From: Gracilibacillus halophilus YIM-C55.5
Lineage (GTDB): Bacteria > Bacillota > Bacilli > Bacillales > Amphibacillaceae
Direction of reading: 5' to 3'
Length of the DNA stretch: 64,000 bases
NCBI RefSeq assembly: GCF_000359605.1
Contig: NZ_APML01000003.1
Span: 18,868 to 82,867, forward strand
This document shows positions 35,166 through 45,302 of the stretch, piece after piece. The notes under the pieces are model-generated. The model saw nothing but the letters and a program-made list of their open reading frames with translations. It did no database searches and was not told the origin of the DNA. Positions within the stretch are counted from its first letter, which is position 1. Every line of letters begins with the position of its first letter. The translations under genes and the position numbers were made by a program.

Positions 35166-36122
35166 TCATGATTCAAGTAAATGACGAAAATCATAGACGC
35201 GATCTTTTTTCCAGCCGAAAGCGGGCGTGTTGAATTGCTTTAATAATCGGGTGGCCAAGTGAATAGATTCAATTTCTAAAAAATATCGCACTTGACGATT
35301 GGTGAGGTATGGTCCGAATAATAATACACATTCGCGTAGCGCAGGTATATGGGCATATTTATCTTTTCGTTTGCATGCGGGACATTGCCACGTGCCATAG
35401 ATGCGTACCATTTTCACATGTCGGCAATGTTGACAATATACGCCGCGCTTTATTTTTCTTTTGCTTATTCCAGATTGTTCAATTACATCTACGAAACGCT
35501 CCGTATGCTGATTTTTTAAAAAATATCCGATTTCAAATAATTGTGGACGTTTGATATGAGGAGATGAGCTTGTCTCTAAGACTTGTTGAATCGAATGAGA
35601 AAATTGTTGGATAGGTAATGCCATCGGGTGATCAAATTGAAGATTGGCCTTTGGATGGGTAAACAAAATCAATGTTTTGATCGGAATGTGAGGAAAACCA
35701 TGTTGCTGAAGAAATTGTTGTAGTTTTTGTTTTTGGTATTGTGCTTGTAAGATGGGATCATCATAAACTTCTTCTTGTCCATTCTCGTTGATTTGAATAA
35801 GTTGCCCGGACTGATTAAAATCTAGTTTTCCTTTCAAATGTTTGACTTCAAAATGAAAGAGAATATGTTGCCATAACGACAAGCAATCGATTTGAAAGAA
35901 ATGATGTTTATAAGGAAGACGAAGACCATATAATTCAAGATGAGATGCATTTGTATTTAAGTTTTCAAAGTGAAAAGGGAGTGAGGATTCACCAATAAAA
36001 CCAGCTAATTGTCTCCTGTATGTTGACTCCAATTTTTCTGAGCGATTGTGGTCTGGTAAGCGGTTCAGCAATGCTTCTAACTGCAGAAGGTAAAGAGGCT
36101 TGTGCGGGGATTGTAAGTTCAA
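35166..36122 (-). CDS. NERD (nuclease-related) domain protein
   Basis: The 318-residue protein has an N-terminal NERD domain (about residues 40-150; IGESSLPFHFENLN, FFQIDCLSLWQHILFHFEVKHLKGK, with the acidic/Glu-x-Lys nuclease-like residues D and EVK) and a C-terminal zinc-ribbon (CQHCRHVKMVRIYGTWQCPACKRK). NERD proteins are predicted DNA-processing enzymes of unknown role. TTG at 36122 is preferred because the RBS GAAAGGAG lies between it and the ATG at 36140. Oriented against the flagellar genes. Confidence 0.82.
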   Translation of the reverse strand: MNLQSPHKPLYLLQLEALLNRLPDHNRSEKLESTYRRQLAGFIGESSLPFHFENLNTNASHLELYGLRLPYKHHFFQIDCLSLWQHILFHFEVKHLKGKLDFNQSGQLIQINENGQEEVYDDPILQAQYQKQKLQQFLQQHGFPHIPIKTLILFTHPKANLQFDHPMALPIQQFSHSIQQVLETSSSPHIKRPQLFEIGYFLKNQHTERFVDVIEQSGISKRKIKRGVYCQHCRHVKMVRIYGTWQCPACKRKDKYAHIPALRECVLLFGPYLTNRQVRYFLEIESIHLATRLLKQFNTPAFGWKKDRVYDFRHLLES

Positions 36123-36282
36123 TGTGAATACTCCTTTCATTCAATTTCTATTATTATATCATACATTAGGCCTAGGGAATATTGAGTTTTTGTAAAGAAC
36201 ATAAAGATTATATTAAAAATTTTCTGAAAATATTGACTTTTTACTCGTTTAATTCAATTTATTTGTGGTATTATTATTATAT

Positions 36283-36301
36283 AAGCTATTTCCTATAGCT
36301 T
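36283..36301 (+). promoter_or_regulatory. Leader hairpin before hpf
   Basis: Perfect 7-bp hairpin AAGCTAT/ATAGCTT (36283-36289 with 36295-36301) lies 10 bases before the hpf RBS. Its role is unknown. Confidence 0.45.
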
Positions 36302-36327
36302 GATAGTTTGAAAGGAGGACACTTTGT

Positions 36328-36888
36328 ATGAGGTATAACATCCGTGGAGAAAATGTAGAAGTCACCAATGCAATACGAAATTATGTTGAGAAGAAAATAG
36401 GTAAGTTAGAACGCTATTTTGATACTCCACCAACATCTGATGTGAATGTCAATATAAGTGTCTATAATGACGAGCAACAGATCGAAGTAACGATTCCGAT
36501 GACAAATTTATTGTTGCGTGCTGAGGAACAACATATGGATCTATATGCTGCGATTGATCTCGTCGTTGATAAACTCGAACGTCAAATCCGGAAACATAAA
36601 ACAAAAGTAAATCGTAAGTTCCGCCATCAAGGAGCAGCGAAGCATGTGTTTGCGGAAATGGAAAAAGAAGCAATTGCACAACAGCAACAAGAAGTAGAAG
36701 ATGATAGTGATATTGAAATTGTACGTACGAAACGATTTGATTTAAAACCAATGGATTCTGAAGAGGCTGTATTGCAAATGGATATGCTTGGGCACGCATT
36801 CTTCGTTTTCACCAATGCTGATACAGGCACAACCAATGTTGTCTATAAACGTCGAGATGGCCGCTACGGTCTGATCGAACCGAGCTAA
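36328..36888 (+). CDS. hpf: Long-form ribosome hibernation factor HPF
   Basis: The 186-residue protein has the N-terminal ribosome-binding domain (MRYNIRGENVEVTNAIRNYVEKKIGKLERYF; basic RKHKTKVNRKFR) and the C-terminal dimerisation domain (FDLKPMDSEEAVLQMDMLGHAFFVFTNADTGTTNVVYKRRDGRYGLI). It dimerises 70S ribosomes into inactive 100S particles during stationary phase and stress. Known as YvyD in B. subtilis, in the same place before secA. RBS AAAGGAGGA. Confidence 0.96.
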   Translation: MRYNIRGENVEVTNAIRNYVEKKIGKLERYFDTPPTSDVNVNISVYNDEQQIEVTIPMTNLLLRAEEQHMDLYAAIDLVVDKLERQIRKHKTKVNRKFRHQGAAKHVFAEMEKEAIAQQQQEVEDDSDIEIVRTKRFDLKPMDSEEAVLQMDMLGHAFFVFTNADTGTTNVVYKRRDGRYGLIEPS

Positions 36889-36906
36889 ATCAATACTTAA
36901 TCAAAA

Positions 36907-36940
36907 GGGAGATCATGCGTCGCGTGGTCTCCTTAATTTT
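36907..36940 (+). terminator. Intrinsic terminator after hpf
   Basis: GGAGATCA (36908-36915) pairs with TGGTCTCC (36925-36932, one G-U), followed by TTAATTTT. Confidence 0.65.
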
Positions 36941-36945
36941 CGCCA

Positions 36946-37065
36946 TTTATTCTCAAGTTTGGGCGATTTATTCTCAACTTTCGTATATTTATTCTCGAGT
37001 TTGGGCGATTTATTCTCAATTTCGGATGTTTTATTCTCAACTTCCGCACATTTATTCTCGACTTT
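36946..37065. repeat. Family A phased array, 6 units, 21-bp period (inverted orientation)
   Basis: Cores TTTATTCTCRAN begin at 36946, 36967, 36988, 37009, 37030 and 37051, exactly 21 bp apart. The core is extended by TTT or TTC, then six variable bases. Of five linkers, two are identical (TTTGGGCGA) and the others differ. It is the largest of the four family A arrays. Confidence 0.92.
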
Positions 37066-37237
37066 GTTTCATGCGAATTAAATTTTCATCAAACGGGACA
37101 AAAAATCTCAATTCCGCTTCCTAACTAACAGAAAAACAGTTTTTTCTAATGATATTCTCTTAATTTTTATATATTCGATGGCTATGAAAATGAGATGTTC
37201 GCTATTTCTCATATGAAGCGGTGCATGCTATAACTAG

Positions 37238-37326
37238 GTTGTGACCTCACGAGTGAATCATTGCACACCACTTCCTTCTCACATTCACTCACAACTTGGA
37301 AGTAGTTCATTGAAGGAGCTACTTCC
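37238..37326 (+). promoter_or_regulatory. Two-hairpin leader of secA
   Basis: First stem: GTTGT (37238-37242) and GAGTGAAT (37251-37258) pair with the continuous ATTCACTCACAAC (37283-37295), giving 13 bp with an 8-nt bulge. Second stem: GGAAGTAG (37298-37305) with CTACTTCC (37319-37326). Both lie more than 100 bases before the secA start. A regulatory leader is possible; no known riboswitch is recognised. Confidence 0.4.
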
Positions 37327-37437
37327 ACCCTCCTCCTTTTGCGTTTCTTGTAATTTTTATCAAGCTAGTGTTATGATAATGAATGGATACTACAATGAGA
37401 TAACTGTTGATTTTTATAATAAAGAGGAGCGTCAAGC

Positions 37438-39949
37438 ATGCGTGAATTATTGAAGAAAGTCTTTGGGGATGGAAACCAAAAAGAGTTAAAATCAATACAA
37501 AAAGTAACGGATCAAATTGAAGCATTAGAACCAGAATATGAAAAGTTATCGGATCAGGCATTAAAAGATAAAACGGAGGATTTTAAGCAACGATATCAAA
37601 ATGGAGAGTCATTAGATGATTTATTAGTCGAAGCTTATGCGGTTGTTCGTGAAGGAGCAAGACGTGTTTTAAACCTTCGCCCATTCCCCGTCCAATTAAT
37701 AGGGGCAGTCGCGATGCACCGAGGAAATATTGCGGAGATGAAAACAGGGGAAGGGAAAACATTAGCTTCTACCATGCCCGCATATTTGAATGCACTCACT
37801 GGAAAAGGTGTACACATTATTACTGTCAATGATTATTTAGCAGAACGTGACGCTCATGATATGGGTAAACTCTATCAATTTTTAGGGCTCACCGTTGGAC
37901 TTAACAAAAACGGCATGTCAAAGGAAGAAAAACGCGAAGCCTATGCCGCTGATATTACGTATGGTACCAACAACGAATATGGTTTTGATTATTTGCGAGA
38001 TAATATGGTGTTATACAAAGAACAAATGGTGCAGCGTCCACTTCACTTTGCGATCATTGACGAGGTGGACTCCATCTTAATTGATGAAGCGCGAACGCCA
38101 TTAATTATTTCGGGAACGGCTCAAAAGTCGGCAAACCTCTATCAACAAGCCAACGCATTTGTGCGGACGTTGAAAAACGAAGAGGATTACACGTTTGATG
38201 AAAAATCGAAAGGCGTGCAATTAACCGAAGAAGGCATGAATAAGGCGGAGCGCTTTTTCCAAGTTGAAAATTTGTTTGATCTAAACCATGTGACGCTGAT
38301 GCACCATATTAATCAAGCGTTAAAAGCTCATGTTACAATGCATCGTGACACTGATTATGTGGTGGATGAAGGACAAGTTGTTATCGTTGATCAATTTACG
38401 GGCCGTTTGATGAAAGGGCGCCGTTATAGTGATGGTTTACACCAAGCGATCGAAGCGAAAGAAGGCTTACAGATTCAAAAAGAAAGTATGACGCTGGCTT
38501 CGATCACGTTTCAAAACTACTTCCGAATGTATGAAAAATTAGCAGGTATGACAGGTACTGCGAAAACAGAGGAAGAGGAATTTAGCAATATTTATGCGAT
38601 GGATGTAATTGCGATACCGACAAATAAACCTATCATACGGGAGGATCATGCGGATCTGATTTACAAAACGATGAATGGTAAATTTAAAGCGGTAGCAGAA
38701 GAAATTAAACTACGACATCTTAAAGGTCAACCCGTTTTAGTCGGTACAGTGGCCGTCGAAACGTCAGAATTAATCGCAAAAATGTTAAAAAGTGAAGGCA
38801 TTCCACATAATGTTTTAAATGCGAAAAACCATTATCGCGAAGCAGAAATCATTGAAAATGCTGGACAAAGAGGAGCAGTTACGATCGCAACGAACATGGC
38901 TGGTCGTGGTACAGATATTAAACTCGGCGATGGCGTGACAGAACTCGGTGGTTTAGCGGTGATTGGTACGGAAAGACACGAATCACGACGCATTGATAAT
39001 CAATTACGTGGTCGTTCGGGACGTCAAGGTGATCCAGGGGTAACCCAATTTTATTTATCGATGGAAGATGAATTAATGCGCCGATTCGGTTCGGATAATA
39101 TGAGATCGATGATGGAGCGTCTCGGTATGGATGATGACCAACCCATTGAAAGTAAAATGGTGTCTCGTGCCGTAGAATCAGCGCAAAAAAGAGTCGAAGG
39201 AAATAACTTTGATGCTCGTAAAACGATTTTGTCTTATGATGATGTACTACGACAACAGCGTGAAATCATTTATAAGCAACGATTTGAAGTGATTGATTCT
39301 GATAACATCCGTGAAATTATTGAAGGATGATTGAATCTACTGTGAATCAAACGGTGGATCGTTTTACATCGGATGAAGAGGAAGAAAATTGGAATCTTTC
39401 TGGTCTAGTTGAATATCTCCATGCCAATCTACTGGAGTCCGATTGGATAGCCGAAGATGACCTCAAAGGTAAAGAGCCAGATGAAATGAAAGACTGGATC
39501 ATGGAGAAAATTACACAAAAATATGATCAAAAAGAAGAAGAGCTAACCCCAGAACAAATGCGTGAATTTGAAAAAGTCATTCTGTTACGTACCGTTGATA
39601 CAAAATGGATGGATCATATCGATCAAATGGATCAACTGCGACAAGGGATTCATTTACGTGCCTATGGGCAGAACGATCCACTTCGAGAATATCAAATGGA
39701 AGGCTTCTCGATGTTTGAAGAATGATTGCCTCGATTAATGAAGAAGTGGCCCGCTACGTCATGAAGGCACAAATTCGAGAAAACTTACAACGTGAGGCAG
39801 TAGTGAAAGACACACAAGCCGTATCTGGTAATCAGGATCAGCAAAAGAAAAAAACGAAGACACCATACGTAAAATCGCAAAATGTTGGGCGTAATGATCC
39901 ATGTCCTTGCGGTAGTGGCAAGAAATACAAGCATTGCCACGGTAGGTAA
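37438..39949 (+). CDS. secA: SecA preprotein translocase ATPase (two one-base deletions)
   Basis: SecA drives protein export through SecYEG. Visible are MKTGEGKT (Walker A), [19 protein letters not shown] (DEAD box), the preprotein-binding region, [21 protein letters not shown] and the C-terminal zinc motif [15 protein letters not shown]. In this sequence the frame breaks twice: near 39329 (GGATGATT, expected GGAATGATT) and near 39723 (GAAGAATG, expected GAAGAAATG). With both bases restored the product is 837 residues, matching B. subtilis SecA (841). Since secA is essential, the breaks are almost certainly sequencing errors. prfB follows as in B. subtilis. Confidence 0.93.
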
Positions 39950-40002
39950 AAGTATGGATTGATTCAAGTAGCGAACGGAGAAAATAGTTAGAAGGTGATA
40001 CG

Positions 40003-41106
40003 ATGGATTTAACGGAAATCAAACAAGAAATTGACAAAATGGCGAAGCGAATCGCGGACTTTAGGGGGTCTCTTTGACTTAGAAACGAAAAGAGCCCGCA
40101 TTGCGGAATTGGAAGAACAAATGACTGACCCATCCTTTTGGGACGATCCAGATGTTGCGCAAAAAGTCATAAATGAAGCAAATGGTCTAAAACAACTCGT
40201 TGAAACGTATGACCGTAATAAAGAAAAGTTAGAAAATGCTGAAGTTTCCTATGAATTAGTGAAGGAAGAAAATGATGAAGAATTGCGATCTGATTTAGAA
40301 GAAGAAGTCAAAGCGTTAAGTGATGCTTTAAACGAATTTGAATTATACATTTTGCTAAGTGACCCTTATGATCAAAACAATGCCATTTTAGAATTACACC
40401 CAGGAGCTGGTGGAACAGAGTCACAAGATTGGGCGAATATGTTATTACGGATGTACACACGCTGGCTGAAGCAAAAGGATTTAAAGTAGATACATTAGAC
40501 TATTTACCAGGTGACGAAGCAGGCATCAAAAGTGTGACTTTGTTAATTAAAGGGCACAATGCATACGGTTATTTAAAAGCAGAAAAAGGTATCCATCGTT
40601 TAGTCCGCATTTCACCCTTTGATTCATCAGGCAGACGACATACATCATTTGCTTCTTGTGAAGTCACACCAGAAATCGATGATGATATTGATATTGAAGT
40701 TCGTTCAGAGGATATTAAGATGGATACGTATCGCGCGAGTGGCGCAGGAGGTCAACACGTCAATACCACAGACTCAGCTGTCCGAATTACGCATCATCCA
40801 ACCGGGACTGTCGTCACTTGTCAATCAGAGCGTTCGCAATTAAAAAATCGTGAGCAAGCGATGAAAATGTTAAAAGCGAAGTTATATCAATTAGAACTAG
40901 AAAAGCAGAAACAAGAAATGGATGACATTCGAGGGGAACAGAAAGAAATCGGTTGGGGAAGCCAAATTCGTTCCTATGTGTTCCATCCATATGCGATGGT
41001 GAAAGATCACCGTACGGATTTTGAAACCGCCAAGACACACGAAGTCATGGATGGAGCAATTGATTCGTTTATTGACGCATATTTACGAGCAACTATGGAT
41101 AATTAA
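40003..41106 (+). CDS. prfB: Peptide chain release factor 2 (natural frameshift plus one deletion)
   Basis: RF2 recognises UGA and UAA. The frame starts at ATG 40003, reads ADFRGSL and meets TGA at 40075; the classical programmed +1 frameshift then joins [17 protein letters not shown] second break near 40455 is different: GGCTGAAG should be GGGCTGAAG to give [14 protein letters not shown], a probable sequencing deletion. With both handled the protein is 367 residues, as expected. The GGQ motif is present ([17 protein letters not shown]). It directly follows secA. Confidence 0.94.
40063..40078 (+). promoter_or_regulatory. RF2 programmed +1 frameshift site
   Basis: AGGGGG (40063-40068) acts as an internal Shine-Dalgarno sequence 3 bases before the slippery CTT TGA C (40072-40078). 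This arrangement lets RF2 levels control RF2 synthesis and is the standard bacterial sequence. Confidence 0.95.
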
Positions 41107-41191
41107 TAAGAGGCGAGCAAAAAGTGATTGCTTTTTGCTCGTTTTTCATGTCTAGAAGTTGATCCATCGAAGATTGAAGGAGTGAAAATAT

Positions 41192-42054
41192 ATGATAAAA
41201 AAATATCGAAGAGAACCGATGCCACCTCTATTACGCCAAGGAATCGACTATTCTTATGTCCTGATTGGAGCGCTTTTTGTTGCATTGGCTTTTAATCTTT
41301 TTTTGTTACCGAATGAAATTGCCTCAGGTGGTGTTGCTGGTGTCAGTACAATTACAAAAGCACTATTTGATTGGGAACCATCGATGGTACAATGGGCGAT
41401 GAACATTCCGCTCTTTTTCGCTGGTGTTTGGATTCTCGGAAAAAACTTTGGTGCGAAAACGCTAGTAGCACTTCAGTTTTGCCGCTGTTTGTTTATTTGA
41501 CGCGCCAGTTACAGCAAGCAACATCAGACCCTTTGCTCGCGTCGATATTTGGTGGAATGATCGTAGGCATTGGTCTTGGTATCGTGTTTCGAGGAAAGGC
41601 ATCAACGGGTGGAATGGACTTAGCAGCACAAATTGTACATAAATATACGGCTTTACCTTTAGGTGTTTGTTTAGCGATTTTTGACGGGATGATTGTCATG
41701 ACGGCGACTTTTGTCTTTTCGGTCGAACAAGGATTATACGCTTTAATAAGTTTATTTATAACAAGTCGGACGATTGATTTTGTGCAAGTCGGTTTCAATA
41801 CATCGAAAAATATGATGATTATTACAGAACATCCTGAGCAAGTTCGTCGAATTTTGTTGAAAGATATTGATAGAGGCGTTACAGTGCTTCACGGTAGCGG
41901 GGGATTCACAGAGGAAAATCGGAAAATTTTAATGTGCGTCGTCCAACAAAACGAATTTAGTAAAACTACCCAATTGATTAAGTCTATTGATCCTCATGCA
42001 TTTATGGTAACGATGAATGCAACTGAAGTGTTAGGCGAAGGATTCAAAAAATAA
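41192..42054 (+). CDS. yvjA: YitT family membrane protein YvjA (one-base deletion)
   Basis: The protein has about five membrane helices (SYVLIGALFVALAFNLFLLPNEIASGGVAG; ASIFGGMIVGIGLGIVFRGKASTGGMD) and a C-terminal DUF2179 domain (NMMIITEHPEQVRRILLKDIDRGVTVLHG). The frame is broken near 41469: GTAGCACTT should be GTAGGCACTT, giving VGTSVLPLFVYL and one 287-residue protein. The function is unknown. It lies between prfB and ftsE as in B. subtilis, but cccB (cytochrome c-551) is missing. Confidence 0.85.
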
Positions 42055-42253
42055 TGTTGCAATATACGTGTGATATTGATAAATTTTACAAAAAAGGGAA
42101 TAGAATATATGTTTGAAATCAAAATGTAATATTATTTTGTCTAAAAAAATCTGAAAATGATGTTATAATAGAGAAGGATAAACGATGAGATTTGATTAAT
42201 CGTCAAATAGATGCAACAAATGACATATAATTTTAATAAAAGGTGATTATATT

Positions 42254-42940
42254 ATGATAGATATGCAGGATATTTATATGACTTATCCGAATGGGGTGGT
42301 TGCCCTGAATGGTATAAATGTAACGATTGAACAAGGAGAATTTGTCTACATAGTGGGCCCGAGCGGGGCAGGAAAATCGACATTTTCTAAAATGTTGCTT
42401 CGAGAGGAAGTTCCTGATCGAGGAAGAATTATTGTTAATAACAAAGACTTATCGAATCTAAAAATGAAGGAAATTCCTTATTTACGTCGTGATGTTGGCA
42501 TGGTGTATCAAGACTTTCGGTTATTACCACGTCTAACAGTCTATGAAAATATTTCATTTGCTTTAGAAGTAATAGAAGAATCGCCAAAAAGTATTCGTAG
42601 ACGAGTGATGGAAGTACTAGATTTAGTTGGACTGAAAAATAAAGCGCGATTTATTCCAGATGAACTATCAGGTGGTGAACAGCAACGGGTAGCAATTGCT
42701 CGTGCCATCGCGAATCGACCGCAACTATTAATCGCTGATGAACCAACTGGAAATTTAGATCCTGAAACATCATGGGAAATTATGCGAATTTTAGAGGAAA
42801 TTAACAACACAGGGACGACTGTAATTATGGCGACACATAGTAGAGAAATCGTCAATGCCATAAAGAAACGTGTTATTGCGATAGAAGATGGGCTGATCGT
42901 TCGTGATGAGCATCGAGGAGAGTATGGATATGAAGCTTAG
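42254..42940 (+). CDS. ftsE: FtsE, ABC-type ATPase of the FtsEX complex
   Basis: The 228-residue ATPase has Walker A GPSGAGKST (about residues 36-44), the signature LSGGEQQR and Walker B LLIADEPTGN. With FtsX it transmits energy to cell-wall hydrolases (CwlO in B. subtilis). RBS AAAAGGTG. It overlaps ftsX by 11 bases. Confidence 0.96.
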   Translation: MIDMQDIYMTYPNGVVALNGINVTIEQGEFVYIVGPSGAGKSTFSKMLLREEVPDRGRIIVNNKDLSNLKMKEIPYLRRDVGMVYQDFRLLPRLTVYENISFALEVIEESPKSIRRRVMEVLDLVGLKNKARFIPDELSGGEQQRVAIARAIANRPQLLIADEPTGNLDPETSWEIMRILEEINNTGTTVIMATHSREIVNAIKKRVIAIEDGLIVRDEHRGEYGYEA

Positions 42941-43823
42941 TACATTAAAAAGACATATGAAAGAAGGTACAAGAAATACATGGCGCAATAGCTGGATGAC
43001 AATTGCCTCTGTTGGCGCTGTAACGACGACACTCATTTTAGTCGGTACATTTCTAATATTAATGTTTAATTTAAATCATGTCGCCGAGCAGTTAGAAGAA
43101 GATGTACAGATTAAAACAATGATTGATTTGACAGCAGAACAGTCTGAAGTCAATCAGTTAGAAGAAAATATTCGTAGCATTGATGAAGTGGGAACAGTTG
43201 AATTTCGAACCAAAGAAGAAGAGTTGGAAAGTTTAATCGAGAGCATGGGTGAACAGGGAGAAGCCTGGGAAATGTATCAACAGAGTAACCCGCTCAATGA
43301 TGTATTTGTCGTTAAGGCGGCTGACCCGGCTAATACCGCAAAAGTGGCTAATGAAATTGGAACATTAAACGCAGTAGATAAAGTAGAATATGGTGAAGAT
43401 TATGTTGACCGACTCTTTACATTTAATGATTATGCGAGAAATATAGGATTGATTTTAATCGTTGCTTTAATATTTACTGCGATATTCCTAATTTCAAATA
43501 CAATTAAAATTACCATTATGGCTCGCAAAAAAGAGATTAATATTATGAAATTAGTTGGAGCAACCAATGGTTTTATACGTTGGCCATTTTTTGTTGAAGG
43601 ATTGATACTTGGTGTATTGGGAAGTATCATACCGGTCGCACTCACGTTATTTGGCTACTATTATTTAACGCATAATGTCGTTATATTTGAACAATTCAGT
43701 TTTGTTCAATTACTGCCATTTACTCCATTTGCTTGGCAAGTATCAGGTTTGATAATCGGAATTGGTGCTGCCATTGGAGTTTGGGGAAGTGTCATGAGTG
43801 TGCGTAAATTCTTAAAAGTTTAG
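42930..43823 (+). CDS. ftsX: FtsX, permease-like subunit of FtsEX
   Basis: The 297-residue protein has an N-terminal helix (about 25-45, IASVGAVTTTLILVGTFLILM), an extracellular domain of about 115 residues and three C-terminal helices with the FtsX motif IKITIMARKKEINIMKLVGATNGFIRWPFFVEG. ATG at 42930 was chosen by its distance from GAGGAG (42915-42920). Directly followed by a coiled-coil peptidase gene, its likely activated partner. Confidence 0.95.
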   Translation: MKLSTLKRHMKEGTRNTWRNSWMTIASVGAVTTTLILVGTFLILMFNLNHVAEQLEEDVQIKTMIDLTAEQSEVNQLEENIRSIDEVGTVEFRTKEEELESLIESMGEQGEAWEMYQQSNPLNDVFVVKAADPANTAKVANEIGTLNAVDKVEYGEDYVDRLFTFNDYARNIGLILIVALIFTAIFLISNTIKITIMARKKEINIMKLVGATNGFIRWPFFVEGLILGVLGSIIPVALTLFGYYYLTHNVVIFEQFSFVQLLPFTPFAWQVSGLIIGIGAAIGVWGSVMSVRKFLKV

Positions 43824-43870
43824 TAAATCATCCGATAATAGAAAAAAGACTGCTTGAGAGGGGTAGGTCG

Positions 43871-45199
43871 ATGAAAAAGAAGTTCATAGTGATTATCGTT
43901 TTAGTTTTTTCGTTACTTTTTTTAGGGACAAGTATTTATGCTGAATCTTTAAGTGAATTGAAAGAGAAACAAGAAAAACTCAATGAAGAAAGTGAAGAGC
44001 TTGATGACAGCTTAAGTGAAACGGAACAAAAAATAGAAGAAAATCAAGAACAACAAGATGAAACTTCTAGTGAAATAGAATCTATTGATCAAGATTTAAC
44101 GGAAACGAAAGAAAAATTGGAAGCAAAACAGGCGGAAATTGACCAAACCAATCAACAAATAGCGGAAACAGAATCCGAAATTGAAGAGAAAGAACAAAAA
44201 ATTGAAGATCTACAAGACGAAATTGAGCAATTACAAGACGAAATTAAAGAACTAGAAAAAAAGATTGAAGAACGTGATCAACTTCTGAAAGATCGTCTGC
44301 GTTCGATACAACATAATGGTGGGGAAATTAATTACTTAGAAATTATTTTAGGTGCGGAAAGTTTAGGTGACTTTATTAACCGCGCGACAGCTGTAAATAA
44401 AGTTATGGATCAGGACAAAAGTATTATGGAAGCACAACAGGCGGATAAAAAGAAACTAGAAGAAAATAAACAAACTGTACAAGCAAATAAAGAACAAGTG
44501 GAAGAAGAGAAAGCAACATTGGATGAAAGAAAGGCAGATCTTGAAAGTCAACGGTCTTCACTCGTCGCTCAGCAACAAGAAATTAATCAGTTGAAAGCGA
44601 CGTTAAATCAACAAATGCAAGAAAAAGAATCTATGTTAGCAAGTCTTGAGTCACAAGAAGAAGAACTGCATCAGCATAAGATGTCGTTAGCAGAACAACA
44701 AAGGACATTAGATAATCAAGAAAAAGTAATTGCTCAAGCAATACAAGAGAAAAAACAAAAGGTTGAGCAACATTCTAATAACTCTAATTCAGAATCCACT
44801 GGCGGTAATGATAGCCTTATTTGGCCAACAAAAGGTTCAAGAACGTCTAATTATGGATACCGTGATTTTAATGGTGGCGGATTTCACTATGGGTTGGATA
44901 TCGCTAACGGTACTGGCACAGCAATAAATGCTGCTGCATCGGGAGTGGTTACAAGATCGGAGTATTCATCTAGCTATGGTAATGTTATTTATATTTATCA
45001 TATGGATATGAATATAACAACAGTATATGCACATTTAAATTCAAGAAGTGTTTCCCTAGGTGAAAATGTATCGTAAAGACAATATATTGGTGCAATGGGT
45101 AACACAGGTAACTCTTATGGAAGTCATCTACATTTTGAAGTGCATGAAGGCGAATGGAGTTATCACGGAGCTGTAAATCCAATTAATTATTTACCTTAA
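43871..45199 (+). CDS. M23 (LytM) family murein hydrolase with N-terminal coiled coil, interrupted by a stop codon
   Basis: The protein has a signal peptide (residues 1-25), a long Glu/Gln coiled coil (about 25-300) and a C-terminal M23 endopeptidase domain (GGGFHYGLDIANGTGTAI). An in-frame TAA at 45074-45076 cuts the frame; the same frame then continues with RQYIGAMGNTGNSYGSHLHF, containing the HxH zinc ligand motif, to 45199 (442 residues overall). The shortened form would lack that motif. FtsEX-linked EnvC/CwlO-type function is inferred from position. Whether the stop is real, a pseudogene or an error cannot be told from the sequence. Confidence 0.8.
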
Positions 45200-45204
45200 T
45201 TCTC

Positions 45205-45243
45205 AAAAGACATCACAACAAAAAACTTGTGATGTCTTTTTTA
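45205..45243 (+). terminator. Intrinsic terminator after the M23 peptidase gene
   Basis: Perfect 14-bp stem AAAAGACATCACAA/TTGTGATGTCTTTT (45205-45218 with 45227-45240) followed by T. Confidence 0.92.
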
Positions 45244-45302
45244 AACGTTCATAATATATAGTAATGAACAATTTAATTTGAAAGAATACTTGGGGTGGAT
45301 GT

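Larger units (their letters stand above)
36889..37437. other. 549-bp intergenic region hpf-secA
   Basis: No gene is seen. In order it holds the hpf terminator, a six-unit family A array (36946-37065), about 170 bases of AT-rich sequence, two leader hairpins (37238-37326) and the secA RBS AGAGGAG. Confidence 0.75.

Noticed and set aside
36946..37065. CRISPR array
   Set aside because: Conserved units of 12-15 bases with 6-9 base linkers are far too short, and no cas genes are present.
36915..37124. Short open frame after hpf (about 69 codons)
   Set aside because: It covers the family A array and has no RBS.
40075..40077. In-frame TGA in prfB as a mutation
   Set aside because: It is the known RF2 programmed frameshift with AGGGGG and CTTTGAC; only the second break near 40455 is abnormal.
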